This document shows positions 50,660 through 58,892 of a DNA stretch of 64,000 nt, in pieces. The DNA comes from Chloroflexi bacterium HGW-Chloroflexi-3. GTDB lineage: Bacteria; Chloroflexota; Anaerolineae; Anaerolineales; Anaerolineaceae. Below the pieces are notes generated by a model that did not search any database, was not told where the DNA came from, and worked only from the letters and a program-made list of their open reading frames with translations. The number at the start of each line of letters is the position of its first letter. Position 1 is the stretch's first letter. Location: the NCBI GenBank assembly GCA_002842045.1, contig PHBX01000014.1, forward strand, positions 1 to 64,000, read 5' to 3'. Position numbers and translations under genes: made by a program.

Positions 50660-50971
50660 CTACGGAAACATAACCGATTTATTGATCGGTTTGCGCCACT
50701 CAATTTTCTTGATGTAATCAATATAAAAGCCAAAACCGGAAAAGATCAGCAATAAAAATCCACCCAGCCAGAAAGACCAACTTTTTCCTCCCAGCAGGAT
50801 GATGACACTGATAATCAAACCAGGTATACATAAGGCATATACCAGCCAGCCAAACTTCAAAGTGTATTGATTAAAAAAACTTTTTCGTACAGCAAAATGG
50901 ATGATCAGGACAATTTGATAGAGAAATGCCCAGAGGACAAACAACATATCCAGTTGATCGAGGTTCTGCAA
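50660..50971 (-). CDS. Three-segment membrane protein, C-terminus probably cut
   Basis: 103 residues. Hydrophobic helices at about 10-28, 42-60 and 66-86 (LDMLFVLWAFLYQIVLIIHF; WLVYALCIPGLIISVIILLG; SFWLGGFLLLIFSGFGFYID), followed by KKIEWRKPI. The last six codons look like sequence past a junction. It may have continued with more membrane helices. AGGTG lies upstream of the ATG. Function unknown. It stands between the methyltransferase and the cytochrome on the minus strand. Confidence 0.5.
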   Translation of the reverse strand: MQNLDQLDMLFVLWAFLYQIVLIIHFAVRKSFFNQYTLKFGWLVYALCIPGLIISVIILLGGKSWSFWLGGFLLLIFSGFGFYIDYIKKIEWRKPINKSVMFP

Positions 50972-50998
50972 ACGATCACCTCCTGAGGTAGTATTCGC

Positions 50999-52672
50999 TT
51001 ACTGCGTTTGAACCGTCTGAGAGGCAATCATCACCGGGATGTTTCCGGTTTGTTCCAGCATGCGTCCAAAAGTTTGCGATTCTTCAGTTTGACTATCCAG
51101 TACGTTTTTCGCCCAGCGATAACTCACGGATTGGTAAAGCAATTCCACCTGAACTGTAAAAGGTCCAGACGCGCCGTCGGTCTGCACCTGATACGTTATT
51201 GAATCACTCCCACCGGTGAAGGTTGAATCTTGCAGAGCCTCACCGATGACAGCGGAAACAGATGGTGGATTTTGTTTATCAAATCCGTCCGGCAAGAGGC
51301 GGTTATCTTTGAGGTAGCCGGCAGCAAGCATTTGAAAGGTAGTTACTTCACCCGAAACATCTTTCATGATGGGTTCATAAATCTGCACCTGATCGGGTGC
51401 CGAAATCAATTCATAATGAGGTTCAAAACTACGCGGGTTTTCGTCGTTCTCATTGCCGAAGATTTCGCCTGTCTCATCATATCCACCGGACTCAAAAATC
51501 ACCTTTCCCTGTGCGTCGCTGACGGTCACATGCAGCCATGCCCGTCGCGAAGGGAAAGAGGTCGGAAATTTATGTCCTGTCAAGACTTCAATACCCACAT
51601 CAAAAGTAAGGGTGTCATCTTGCTGTTCAAGCGCTGAAACAGTCAATCTCGCTGTTTGATTCTGCAGAAGATCCTCGGTACGCGTATGGTGTTGATCGAG
51701 GGCAGCAACACTCCCCGGGATTCCCAATTCTTCGCTGAACTCCCCAAAAAGATTAAGCATAAAAACATTGCCCCCGGTAAACGTGTGACGGGCAAAAGGT
51801 TCATACAGATTCTGCGGGGTTAAATTGGAGATGGGCGCGGCTCCTTTTGCGGGTGGCATATGGCAATTCTGGCAGGAGGATTGCCCGGCAAAGTCTGAAG
51901 CCAGCCATTCACTGTAAGGGGTCTGCTCGTAAAAAAGTTCATCTCCACTGCTCAGCGTAGAATCTTCTTTGATGTAGTTGAGGTAAAGTTCGTGACAGGT
52001 CGCACACACCGCTGATTCGCGAATGTGTTCACTTTGTACAGCTGTATATCCGGATGCGGCTTTCATAAGCGTAACGTTCTGCTCACTGATGGGAAAAGCG
52101 CCGTAAATGAGTCGTTCACTTGCCAATAGGTCAAGATTTATAGCGAGATCACTGCTATGACGCAGGTCATCCGCCGGGTTTACGGGAATCTGATGACACA
52201 CAGCGCATGAAACGCCATCCACCGCCAGGTCATTGAGGGGGTGTTCAGCGGCAAGTATACCCTGATCGCCAAATAAAAGAGTACTTTCCCCGGTAGCATC
52301 GTTGTTCAAACGAGCCATTGGCGCATGGCAGATGGCGCATTTTTCCTCAATGGCTTCAGTATATTGTGGTGATTTTTGGATTTCCATGCGCACACTGGCA
52401 AGATAATAGGGGTCGCGTGCGGCGTTTGCCATGATGCTGTTTTGCCATTCGGTATGAATGGAGACATCGTTTCCGAGGTTATCCTTCATTCCTTGATGGC
52501 AAGCGACACAATTTGAGGATGGTTTAAACAAATCCATTTCCAAGAGATCCGCGCTTTCTGTTGAGGGAGGGGTTTCTTTTGCGGCACAACCAACGAGCGC
52601 AATACTCATCAATAAAGTCGACATCAAGAAAGCAATACAATTACTGATTGTCATTTTTCCTGTGTGTTCCAT
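50999..52672 (-). CDS. Multihaem c-type cytochrome lipoprotein (five CxxCH)
   Basis: 557 residues from ATG 52672. The N-terminal hydrophobic segment AFLMSTLLMSIALVGCAAKE is a lipoprotein signal with lipobox Cys. Five haem motifs: CVACH, CAICH, CAVCH, CATCH and CQNCH, all in the first 270 residues, as in NapC/cytochrome c-554 type proteins with distal His and Met. The C-terminal half is beta-rich (VSALEQQDDTLTFDVGIEVL; GHKFPTSFPSRRAWLHVTV) and resembles the hydroxylamine-oxidoreductase-like or c-554 family. It sits on the outer face of the membrane and probably carries electrons. Operon partner unknown. Confidence 0.75.
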   Translation of the reverse strand: MEHTGKMTISNCIAFLMSTLLMSIALVGCAAKETPPSTESADLLEMDLFKPSSNCVACHQGMKDNLGNDVSIHTEWQNSIMANAARDPYYLASVRMEIQKSPQYTEAIEEKCAICHAPMARLNNDATGESTLLFGDQGILAAEHPLNDLAVDGVSCAVCHQIPVNPADDLRHSSDLAINLDLLASERLIYGAFPISEQNVTLMKAASGYTAVQSEHIRESAVCATCHELYLNYIKEDSTLSSGDELFYEQTPYSEWLASDFAGQSSCQNCHMPPAKGAAPISNLTPQNLYEPFARHTFTGGNVFMLNLFGEFSEELGIPGSVAALDQHHTRTEDLLQNQTARLTVSALEQQDDTLTFDVGIEVLTGHKFPTSFPSRRAWLHVTVSDAQGKVIFESGGYDETGEIFGNENDENPRSFEPHYELISAPDQVQIYEPIMKDVSGEVTTFQMLAAGYLKDNRLLPDGFDKQNPPSVSAVIGEALQDSTFTGGSDSITYQVQTDGASGPFTVQVELLYQSVSYRWAKNVLDSQTEESQTFGRMLEQTGNIPVMIASQTVQTQ

Positions 52673-52736
52673 ATCACCATCCTTTAATATATTGTACATA
52701 ATTCTGTATAAAAGGTCTCGAAAATTGAGGTTTACC

Positions 52737-53180
52737 TTATCTTAATCCCAGTTTCTGACCCTTTTCGAGCAATTCTATAGACTCAATAATGCGTTTCTCG
52801 CGCGTCTCCGGTCGTTTCGCAGTTGTGATCCAGGTGATGTATTGCTTTCGGTCGGTTTTGGTTAGCGTATTGAAGAATTTTTTTGCGTTAGGATGTTGCT
52901 CCAACGCTGCTTGAAATTCGGCTGGCATTTCGAACTGGATTCTGGGCTGATCAGGCTTATCCCATTGACCATTCTGTTTGGCAATTTCGATCTTTGCCCT
53001 TCCAGCGGACGTCATACGCTTTTCAAGAGTCAGTTTTTCCACCCGTTTTTTGTTTACATCCGACCATTTGCTGTCATCATTCCGCGGGGTGAATTTCCGG
53101 GCATGGCTTTGTTCATCAATTTTCCGGATGATGCTGTCTATCCATCCAAAACACAGGGCTTCTTCAATGGATTCCTCTTT
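52737..53180 (-). pseudogene. YdeI/OmpD-associated-family protein without its N-terminal half
   Basis: The text EEALCFGWIDSIIRKIDEQS, ARKFTPRNDDSKWSDVNKKR to KRPETREKRIIESIELLEKG is the last two thirds of a YdeI-like protein of about 190 residues. The first 45 or so residues are replaced, in another frame, by DinB sequence. No start with a ribosome-binding site is visible. A chance ORF begins at 53192. Confidence 0.6.
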
Positions 53181-53330
53181 TTGTTCAACCAATCAAAGAG
53201 TTGTTTGGGAATAATAACCGGGATTATTCTATATAACCAGTTTTGGTTTGTGATCATCTTTACATCCTTCGAGAGAAACCGAGGGGCGAGACTCATATGA
53301 TATAACATCTCACCGATTGTCCAGGTGGAA
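53180..53330 (-). pseudogene. DinB-family fragment
   Basis: About 50 codons (TWTIGEMLYHMSLAPRFLSK, then MITNQNWLYRIIPVIIPKQL and FDWLNKKRNPLKKP) match the middle of a DinB-like protein, with the metal His in LYH. It is joined at about 53180 to YdeI and at about 53330 to a nucleotidyltransferase piece. No start of its own. Confidence 0.5.
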
Positions 53331-53591
53331 ATTCGAGAAAGATTTTGATGTGGGATGTCTAAAATATCTGTTCTTTTCAATGAATCCATATGTCGATAGT
53401 ATGTTTTTAATACTTTTTCTTGAACTAGAATAAATAGTAACCAAATCAATACCATACGAGACATATTTATTATCACAATGTAATGAGGTAGCTATTCCAC
53501 AAGAAAGAACAACCTTGATTCCAAATTATTCAAGAATAGATTGAACATAAGCAGCCATTTCTAATTGAGTCATTTCACCAGCGGTTTTCAT
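53330..53591 (-). pseudogene. Nucleotidyltransferase-like (MNT) gene with stop, truncated
   Basis: ATG 53591 overlaps the stop of the winged-helix gene (ATGA). Text: TQLEMAAYVQSILE, TAA at 53528-53526, then in frame FGIKVVLSCGIATSLHCDNK, YVSYGIDLVTIYSSSRKSIK and NILSTYGFIEKNRYFRHP. This is a known nucleotidyltransferase layout (GxVVLSGG-type motif). The TAA and the junction with DinB both inactivate it. Its operon partner, the winged-helix regulator, is still intact. Confidence 0.6.
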
Positions 53592-53917
53592 GATGGTTTG
53601 CCTGTACGTCGTGGTCGGCAGCGGTTCATTTTAAGTCGCTCTTTTTTTTCTGGAGGATAATACTGAAAAGCTTTTTGAAGAAGCTCTCTTAATTCAGATA
53701 AAAATGCGTAAGAAGGATTAAACTGATAAAGTCTCGTACGCCCCGCCAATGAACTGACCAAAACACCACCAGCTTCAAATTTTAAAAGTTGGTTTTGGAC
53801 TGGACTGAGGTCCACATCATAAAAATCTGCAATTTCATATGCATAGCCTTTCTCGCGAACCAAAATGTAGATCAGCACCCTTTCTGAATTTTCAGAGCCA
53901 AGAATAGTTTCAATCAT
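53588..53917 (-). CDS. ArsR/winged-helix transcription regulator paired with a nucleotidyltransferase
   Basis: 109 residues from ATG 53917 (a GTG at 53923 is also possible; AGGTGAT is close to both). A winged helix-turn-helix is visible: ILVREKGYAYEIADFYDVDL (helices 2-3), SPVQNQLLKFEAGGVLVSSL (recognition helix and wing) and GRTRLYQFNPSYAFL. Such small regulators often precede an MNT-family nucleotidyltransferase gene, as here, where it overlaps the start of the damaged partner. Possibly the antitoxin of a type IV-like pair. Last 15 residues are basic. Confidence 0.65.
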   Translation of the reverse strand: MIETILGSENSERVLIYILVREKGYAYEIADFYDVDLSPVQNQLLKFEAGGVLVSSLAGRTRLYQFNPSYAFLSELRELLQKAFQYYPPEKKERLKMNRCRPRRTGKPS

Positions 53918-53982
53918 GATCACCTACATTTTAGGCTATAATACCTATATAAGTGGTGATTGAAGTGATTTTGTCAAGTAGA

Positions 53983-54555
53983 TTAAACCCTCTTCCGCAT
54001 CAACACCGTGATCTTTCCCAGCCTGGCTACTTCTTCAAAGCCTTCAAGCGCATACATCTTCACGGAACCAGTATAGGATGGCCGCTTTGCTCCGGGGATA
54101 TCAAACGGAAAGGCTTCTACGACCCCGCCACCCTTCTGTTTAATAATCTCCAGTGCTGCTTTTAAAGGAAGTTGCGACAATCCCTCCCTGCGGCGATGCT
54201 TGTCCACAAAAATACAGGAGATGCGCCATTTGGGTTTCCATTCATCCGGGATGGATAGCTCCTGGTAGGCGCGAGCGCGTTCCAGGCGGGTGAAATTCTG
54301 TGCCGGGCCATACTGGCACCAGCCCACCGGCACCTCGGCATCGTAGATCATCAATCCACAACTCTGGTCTGAATCTGCCAGTTGATGCTGCAAATCCTTA
54401 CGCTCATCGCGGGTCATTTTGTTAAATTGCGAGGAGGAAACAAGATTAAAAGTGCACCAGCAACCACCAGACACGCCTTTATGTTTTCCAAACAAGGCAT
54501 CAAAATCCGCCCAGGTTTCATGGGTAAATTCTTTAACTTCAAAATTCTCGATCAT
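53983..54555 (-). CDS. GNAT-family N-acetyltransferase
   Basis: 190 residues. GNAT core: VPVGWCQYGPAQNFTRLERA (strand 4), WRISCIFVDKHRRREGLSQL (acetyl-CoA loop; the usual Q/RxxGxG reads RRREGL) and LKAALEIIKQKGGGVVEAFP, ending GFEEVARLGKITVLMRK. The N-terminal FGKHKGVSGGCWCTF suggests the subgroup with a Cys-Trp-Cys-Thr motif. Complete; AAAGGAT lies before the start. Substrate unknown. Probably cotranscribed with the VOC and phospholipase-like genes upstream. Confidence 0.75.
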   Translation of the reverse strand: MIENFEVKEFTHETWADFDALFGKHKGVSGGCWCTFNLVSSSQFNKMTRDERKDLQHQLADSDQSCGLMIYDAEVPVGWCQYGPAQNFTRLERARAYQELSIPDEWKPKWRISCIFVDKHRRREGLSQLPLKAALEIIKQKGGGVVEAFPFDIPGAKRPSYTGSVKMYALEGFEEVARLGKITVLMRKRV

Positions 54556-54590
54556 CTTAAATCCTTTCTCTCAATTTTCAATAACCACAA

Positions 54591-54947
54591 TTAATCTGTA
54601 ACATTTTGAACCACACAAAATAGGTTTCCATCCGGATCTTCCAAAACAACATAATCATCACCCGGTTGGTAGCGCCAGGGATAACGCCTGGCTCCATGCT
54701 GCACCAACCGTTCTACCTCGGCAGCCTGATCATCTGCGTAAAGATCCAGATGGATTTTGCTGCGTTTTCCGGTATGCGGATGCAGAACCTGATCAAGGGA
54801 TATATTGGGTCCATTTCCTTCAGGATCACGAAGAATCACCCAGCCGCCTTTCGGGGGTTCTTTGGGTTGGTAATGTAATGCTTCCTGCCAGAATTCCAGC
54901 ATTTTCTCAAATTCATAACAACGAATGACAATTGATCCGATCTTCAT
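54591..54947 (-). CDS. VOC-family (glyoxalase/bleomycin-resistance) protein
   Basis: 118 residues from ATG 54947, where GGTGG lies upstream; a longer reading from 54980 has none. Two beta-alpha-beta-beta-beta units: SIVIRCYEFEKMLEFWQEAL and WVILRDPEGNGPNISLDQVL, then SKIHLDLYADDQAAEVERLV and DYVVLEDPDGNLFCVVQ. The metal positions His and Glu are partly present (KIHLDLY). Typical of VOC enzymes of unknown substrate. It starts within 35 nt of the previous gene's stop. Confidence 0.75.
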   Translation of the reverse strand: MKIGSIVIRCYEFEKMLEFWQEALHYQPKEPPKGGWVILRDPEGNGPNISLDQVLHPHTGKRSKIHLDLYADDQAAEVERLVQHGARRYPWRYQPGDDYVVLEDPDGNLFCVVQNVTD

Positions 54948-54979
54948 ATTTTCCACCAGAATAGATATTTGTTTCCTCA

Positions 54980-55720
54980 TTATGAAAAACTCAAAGGAAA
55001 ATTCAACTCCAGCATGGAATGTTTCCCTGTAATGTCAGGATTATTCTGCAAAAATTGATATCCATTGAATAAAAATTCAACAGCTTCAGATAAAAACAGA
55101 TCCATTTCGCTTTCTTTCAGGTATATATCTGGTCTTCTGATGTACCAGTTCTCAATGCGTTCATCTGTTCTCTGGTAAAACTGTTTGATATATGCCAACC
55201 GCTCTGCAATAGCTGCTTTGGGTAGAAAATCCAGAAATTCTTCGTTATAACTGCCATGGAGAAAAATGCGCCAGAAGAGTGCCTGTGGTTCCCGACGTAC
55301 ATACTCGAAATCCAACCCGTACCAATCCCGTTTGACTTCCCAGATGAATTTTGAGTCTGCATCGAATTCAGATTTATATCGTTCCTGTGTGGGAATACCG
55401 ATTTTGCGATCCCAAAGGTTATCGGTTACCAGATGGAAAAAGTATCCTAATCGGAAGGAGAAGCAACGGGAAGTGGAAGACCATTGGCTGAGCGACATTA
55501 GATAAGCCTGGTAAAAAACCAGATCAGCACAGCGTGGAGCAGCGGGATCTTCCTGCAGGAAGTGCAGAATTTTGGGTGGTGGATCGAACTTTTCCCATTT
55601 CTCATCCGGAATGCCAGAATCTGGCGCAATATTTCCAATGGAAAAATAGGATTCATCCACCCCGATGATCCGGGGAATTAATTGTTCAGCTATGCGCAGA
55701 TGGACAATCCAGGTAGCCAT
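54980..55720 (-). CDS. Zinc-dependent phospholipase C-like protein
   Basis: 246 residues. The N-terminus MATWIVHLRIAEQLI with Trp and His, followed by YFSIGNIAPDSGIPDEKWEK, and later RLGYFFHLVTDNLWDRKIG give the His/Asp ligand pattern (W..H..., D, HxxTD) of the zinc phospholipase C/S1-P1 nuclease-like family. No signal peptide is apparent. Role unknown; family members often cut phospholipids or nucleotides. First gene of a possible operon with the VOC and GNAT genes. Confidence 0.6.
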   Translation of the reverse strand: MATWIVHLRIAEQLIPRIIGVDESYFSIGNIAPDSGIPDEKWEKFDPPPKILHFLQEDPAAPRCADLVFYQAYLMSLSQWSSTSRCFSFRLGYFFHLVTDNLWDRKIGIPTQERYKSEFDADSKFIWEVKRDWYGLDFEYVRREPQALFWRIFLHGSYNEEFLDFLPKAAIAERLAYIKQFYQRTDERIENWYIRRPDIYLKESEMDLFLSEAVEFLFNGYQFLQNNPDITGKHSMLELNFPLSFS

Positions 55721-55931
55721 GATGGGATCCTTTGAAATTTATTCAAAACAAATTATGACCATTCATTATTATACAAATTTTAGAAGCAGTTAATCGCTTA
55801 TGGATATTCACAATATCTGAAATTTGATGTAAATCTAATAAGCCCTCATTCACATATCAGTTAGGAAAAAAATATGCAATAATTAAATAGTAGAAAATCA
55901 TAAATAATCCAATTTGAAAGAAAGGAATCGT

Positions 55932-57143
55932 ATGACAAAAACAATATTAATCATTGGCACATTGGACACGAAGGGTCTGGAGTTTGCCTACCTCCGTGAC
56001 TTGATTCAGGCACGTGGACACAAGACGATTGTACTGGATGCAGGCGTGAATGGAGAGCCAGGTTTTCCATCAGATATCTCTGCCGAGGAGGTTGCGAAAA
56101 CAGGTGGTGCTTCCCTGCTGGAACTACGTCAGAAAGCTGACCGGGGGTTCGCACTGGATGTGATGTCAAAAGGAGCGCGTGAAATCACCGCCAGACTTCA
56201 CGAAGACGGAAAAATAGATGGGGTCATCAGCCTGGGTGGTTCAGGGGGCACGTCCATCGCCACCACTGCCATGCAGCTATTGCCGGTCGGTTTGCCCAAA
56301 TTGATGGTCTCAACCATGGCATCCGGTAACGTGGCTTCCTATGTGGATGTTAAAGACATCACCATGATGTATTCGGTGGTGGATGTAGCCGGTTTGAACA
56401 GCCTTTCACGCAAGATTTTTACCAATGCAGTCGGAGCAATTTGTGGCATGGTGGAACAGGAAGTAACCCCAGCTGAAGACAAACCGCTGATCACAGCCAC
56501 CATGTTTGGTGTTACCACGCCCTGTGTGACCATGGTGCGTGAAGGACTTGAAAAACGTGGCTTTGAAGTCCTTGTCTTCCACGCTACCGGTAGTGGTGGC
56601 CGCTCGATGGAGGCATTGATCTCTGCCGGGTTCATCAGCGGGGTGGCGGATATTACCACCACGGAATGGTGTGATGAGTTGGTCGGTGGTGTGCTTTCCG
56701 CTGGGCCGGAGCGTCTGGATGCCGCTGCCAAGGCAGGAATTCCACAAGTTGTCTCCCTGGGTGCATTGGATATGGTTAATTTCGGTGCCATGGAAACTGT
56801 CCCGGAGCAATTCAAACACCGTACGCTCTACAAACACAATGCCTCGGTGACATTGATGCGTACCACTGTGCAAGAAAATGCAGAATTAGGCAGGATTATC
56901 GCCACTAAATTGAATCAAACCAGGGTGCCGACAGCGCTTTTTATACCGTTGCATGGTGTCAGTATGATTGATGCTCCTGGTCAACCATTCCACTCTCCGG
57001 AAGCGGATCAGGCATTATTTGCTGCCATTCGAGAAAATCTGGATACCAGCAAAGTGGAATTGATCGAGATGCCCAATCACATCAATGACCCTGAATTCGC
57101 CGAAGCCATGTTGCTGAAGTTAACCGAGATGTTAGAAAAATAA
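55932..57143 (+). CDS. Tm-1-like ATP-binding protein (UPF0261)
   Basis: 403 residues from ATG 55932 after AAAGGAATCGT. It begins TKTILIIGTLDTKGLEFAYL, the characteristic N-terminus, and contains ISLGGSGGTSIATTAMQLLP and FHATGSGGRSMEALISAGFI, glycine loops that hold ATP in the tomato Tm-1 homologue. The second half repeats a similar alpha/beta fold. In many bacteria, as here, it is followed by a TIM-barrel partner; in plants both are one chain that inhibits tobamovirus RNA synthesis. The bacterial role is unknown. Confidence 0.85.
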   Translation: MTKTILIIGTLDTKGLEFAYLRDLIQARGHKTIVLDAGVNGEPGFPSDISAEEVAKTGGASLLELRQKADRGFALDVMSKGAREITARLHEDGKIDGVISLGGSGGTSIATTAMQLLPVGLPKLMVSTMASGNVASYVDVKDITMMYSVVDVAGLNSLSRKIFTNAVGAICGMVEQEVTPAEDKPLITATMFGVTTPCVTMVREGLEKRGFEVLVFHATGSGGRSMEALISAGFISGVADITTTEWCDELVGGVLSAGPERLDAAAKAGIPQVVSLGALDMVNFGAMETVPEQFKHRTLYKHNASVTLMRTTVQENAELGRIIATKLNQTRVPTALFIPLHGVSMIDAPGQPFHSPEADQALFAAIRENLDTSKVELIEMPNHINDPEFAEAMLLKLTEMLEK

Positions 57144-57172
57144 CCTAAAAATTTTGAAGAAAGGAAATTAAA

Positions 57173-58003
57173 ATGCCATTCATTACAAGAACAGAATCGA
57201 TCAATAAATTAAAAGCGCAGGTTGTTGCGGGGAAACCGATCATAGGCGCTGGAGCTGGTACCGGGATCTCTGCCAAGTTTTCGGAACGCGGTGGGGTTGA
57301 CCTGATCATCATCTATAACTCCGGCCGTTACCGCATGGCGGGGCGGGGCAGTCTGGCTGGTTTGCTGCCGTATGGGGACGCCAACGCGATTGTGGTGGAG
57401 ATGGCCAGCGAGGTACTGCCGGTAATCTCACATACCCCGGTGTTGGCAGGTGTTTGTGGCACCGACCCATTCCGCATCATGAAGGTCTTCCTTAAACAGC
57501 TCAAGGAAATGGGATTTGATGGTGTGCAGAACTTCCCGACGGTCGGGTTGATTGATGGCACCTTCCGCCAGGGATTGGAGGAGACTGGCATGGGCTATGG
57601 GCTGGAGATTGAGATGGTTCATTTGGCACATGAACTGGAGATGCTCACCTGTCCGTACGTCTTTTCAACCAAAGATGCGGTCGACATGGCCAGGGCTGGC
57701 GCGGATGTGCTGGTACCGCATATGGGACTGACCACAAAAGGCAGCATTGGAGCTACCACAGCCCTCACACTGGAAGAATCGGCCAAACGTATTCAGGAGA
57801 TGCACGATGCGGCAGTAGAAGTCAATCCGGATATCCTCGTGTTATGTCACGGGGGTCCAATCGCTGAAGCGGAAGACGCCCAATACATCTTCGACCATAC
57901 CAAGGGAGTTGTTGGTTTCTTTGGCGCATCCAGCATGGAACGCCTGCCCACCGAGAAAGGTATCGAAAATCAGGCCAGGAGTTTTAAGTCCCTGCATTTT
58001 TAG
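57173..58003 (+). CDS. Phosphoenolpyruvate hydrolase-like TIM-barrel protein (Tm-1 C-terminal homologue)
   Basis: 276 residues, family length. It starts [20 protein letters not shown] with [20 protein letters not shown], includes [20 protein letters not shown] and [19 protein letters not shown] and ends [23 protein letters not shown]-barrel with ICL/PEPM-like active-site layout. It forms an operon with the UPF0261 gene (29 bp apart; AAAGGAA before its ATG). The pair may act together on an unknown small molecule; some databases name it PEP hydrolase, without proof for this subgroup. Confidence 0.8.
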   Translation: MPFITRTESINKLKAQVVAGKPIIGAGAGTGISAKFSERGGVDLIIIYNSGRYRMAGRGSLAGLLPYGDANAIVVEMASEVLPVISHTPVLAGVCGTDPFRIMKVFLKQLKEMGFDGVQNFPTVGLIDGTFRQGLEETGMGYGLEIEMVHLAHELEMLTCPYVFSTKDAVDMARAGADVLVPHMGLTTKGSIGATTALTLEESAKRIQEMHDAAVEVNPDILVLCHGGPIAEAEDAQYIFDHTKGVVGFFGASSMERLPTEKGIENQARSFKSLHF

Positions 58004-58246
58004 GTTTTTGAGCTGCACTGCTTGCACCCGATAGAAAAAATCACCTCATTTCACCTCGTATGATTAAAGTGGAAAGAGGTCGTTTTGAATCAGCAACCCC
58101 CGTGCGGTCAAAGCAAATATGCCACTAAATACGCCGATTGAATAAAATATGATTCTTCAGAATTTCGAAAATTTGGATCTTCGATAATATTTGTTTATAA
58201 CAAATTTCGGTAGTTTCCAGGGATGCCAATACGGCTAGGCACAGGA
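58004..58246. other. Intergenic region, no gene seen
   Basis: No clear hairpin or open frame. It separates the plus-strand TIM-barrel gene from a decayed minus-strand gene ending at 58247; the two are convergent. No strong terminator is visible for either. Confidence 0.4.
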
Positions 58247-58562
58247 TTATATCTTCTCATTTTTCGAAGATAAAGTATTCTCAAACCTTTGAATTAGAGC
58301 TTCCCAAGCGTTATTAAACACATCATAATTGGAAGGTTTAACTTGCTTATCGACAACATTATTAATAATATCGATATCAGGCAATGTTGCTAATTCTTTA
58401 GCAAAAAATCCTAAAAATTACAGTTTCCTGCCAATCCTGATTGACATCATTAATCTTCGATTTGATGACCTGATCCTGGTTCTTGAGTTCAGCAATACGC
58501 TCCTCCAGAATTGATAAATAATCATTCAGGACAGTGAGGTTTTTGATTTCAGGTCTGGTCAT
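58247..58562 (-). pseudogene. Small helical protein gene split by a frameshift
   Basis: ATG 58562 has AAAGGGG upstream and reads MTRPEIKNLTVLNDYLSILE, ERIAELKNQDQVIKSKINDV, then IFRIFC and a stop. The adjacent frame continues with AKELATLPDIDIINNVVDKQ to ENTLSSKNEKI and ends at TAA 58247. The switch lies in a T-rich run (TTTTTAGGATTTTTTGC). Restored, it is about 104 residues, with an N-terminal coiled coil. No family recognised. Pseudogene, sequencing error or slippage site. Confidence 0.5.
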
Positions 58563-58689
58563 ATGGTCCCCTTTCAAAATCCGGATGGTGATTACTCAAT
58601 CATTTTATGATGAGATGATAAAAAATCCCAGTAATATCGATGGGATTTCGTTGATATTATCCCCATTCGATGAAGAATTCCAATATTAC

Positions 58690-58722
58690 GCGTACGGGCG
58701 GGTTCCGAACCCGCCCGTACGC
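58690..58722. repeat. 33-bp near-perfect GC-rich palindrome
   Basis: GCGTACGGGCGGGTTC (58690-58705), one base, GAACCCGCCCGTACGC (58707-58722): 16-bp perfect arms in AT-rich surroundings. The type, GC-rich arms around TTCNGAA, is a dispersed palindrome often seen in Chloroflexi genomes (from memory). It lies in the 330-bp gap before the FHA gene. Confidence 0.7.
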
Positions 58723-58849
58723 CCAATCCATCAAAGATCACCAAACATCCTACATGAATGAATTGGACTGGGCTTCGGCCAATTTCCCCCTTTTTTCTTT
58801 CGCCTATAGCCTACCAGCTACCCACAAAAAACTTTTTTCCAAAAACGTA

Positions 58850-58888
58850 TATAATTACCGCAAGGGTGGGTGCTTCCACCTTTTTTTG
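58850..58888 (+). promoter_or_regulatory. TATAAT and a terminator-like hairpin in the short 5' leader of the FHA gene
   Basis: TATAAT at 58850-58855; then AAGGGTGG-GTGCTT-CCACC-TTTTTTT (58862-58887), a 5-bp core stem extended by a G-U and A-U pairs and followed by T7. It ends 5 nt before the ATG at 58893, with no separate Shine-Dalgarno. It could be a premature terminator or a fold that hides the ribosome site. Confidence 0.45.
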
Positions 58889-58892
58889 ACCC

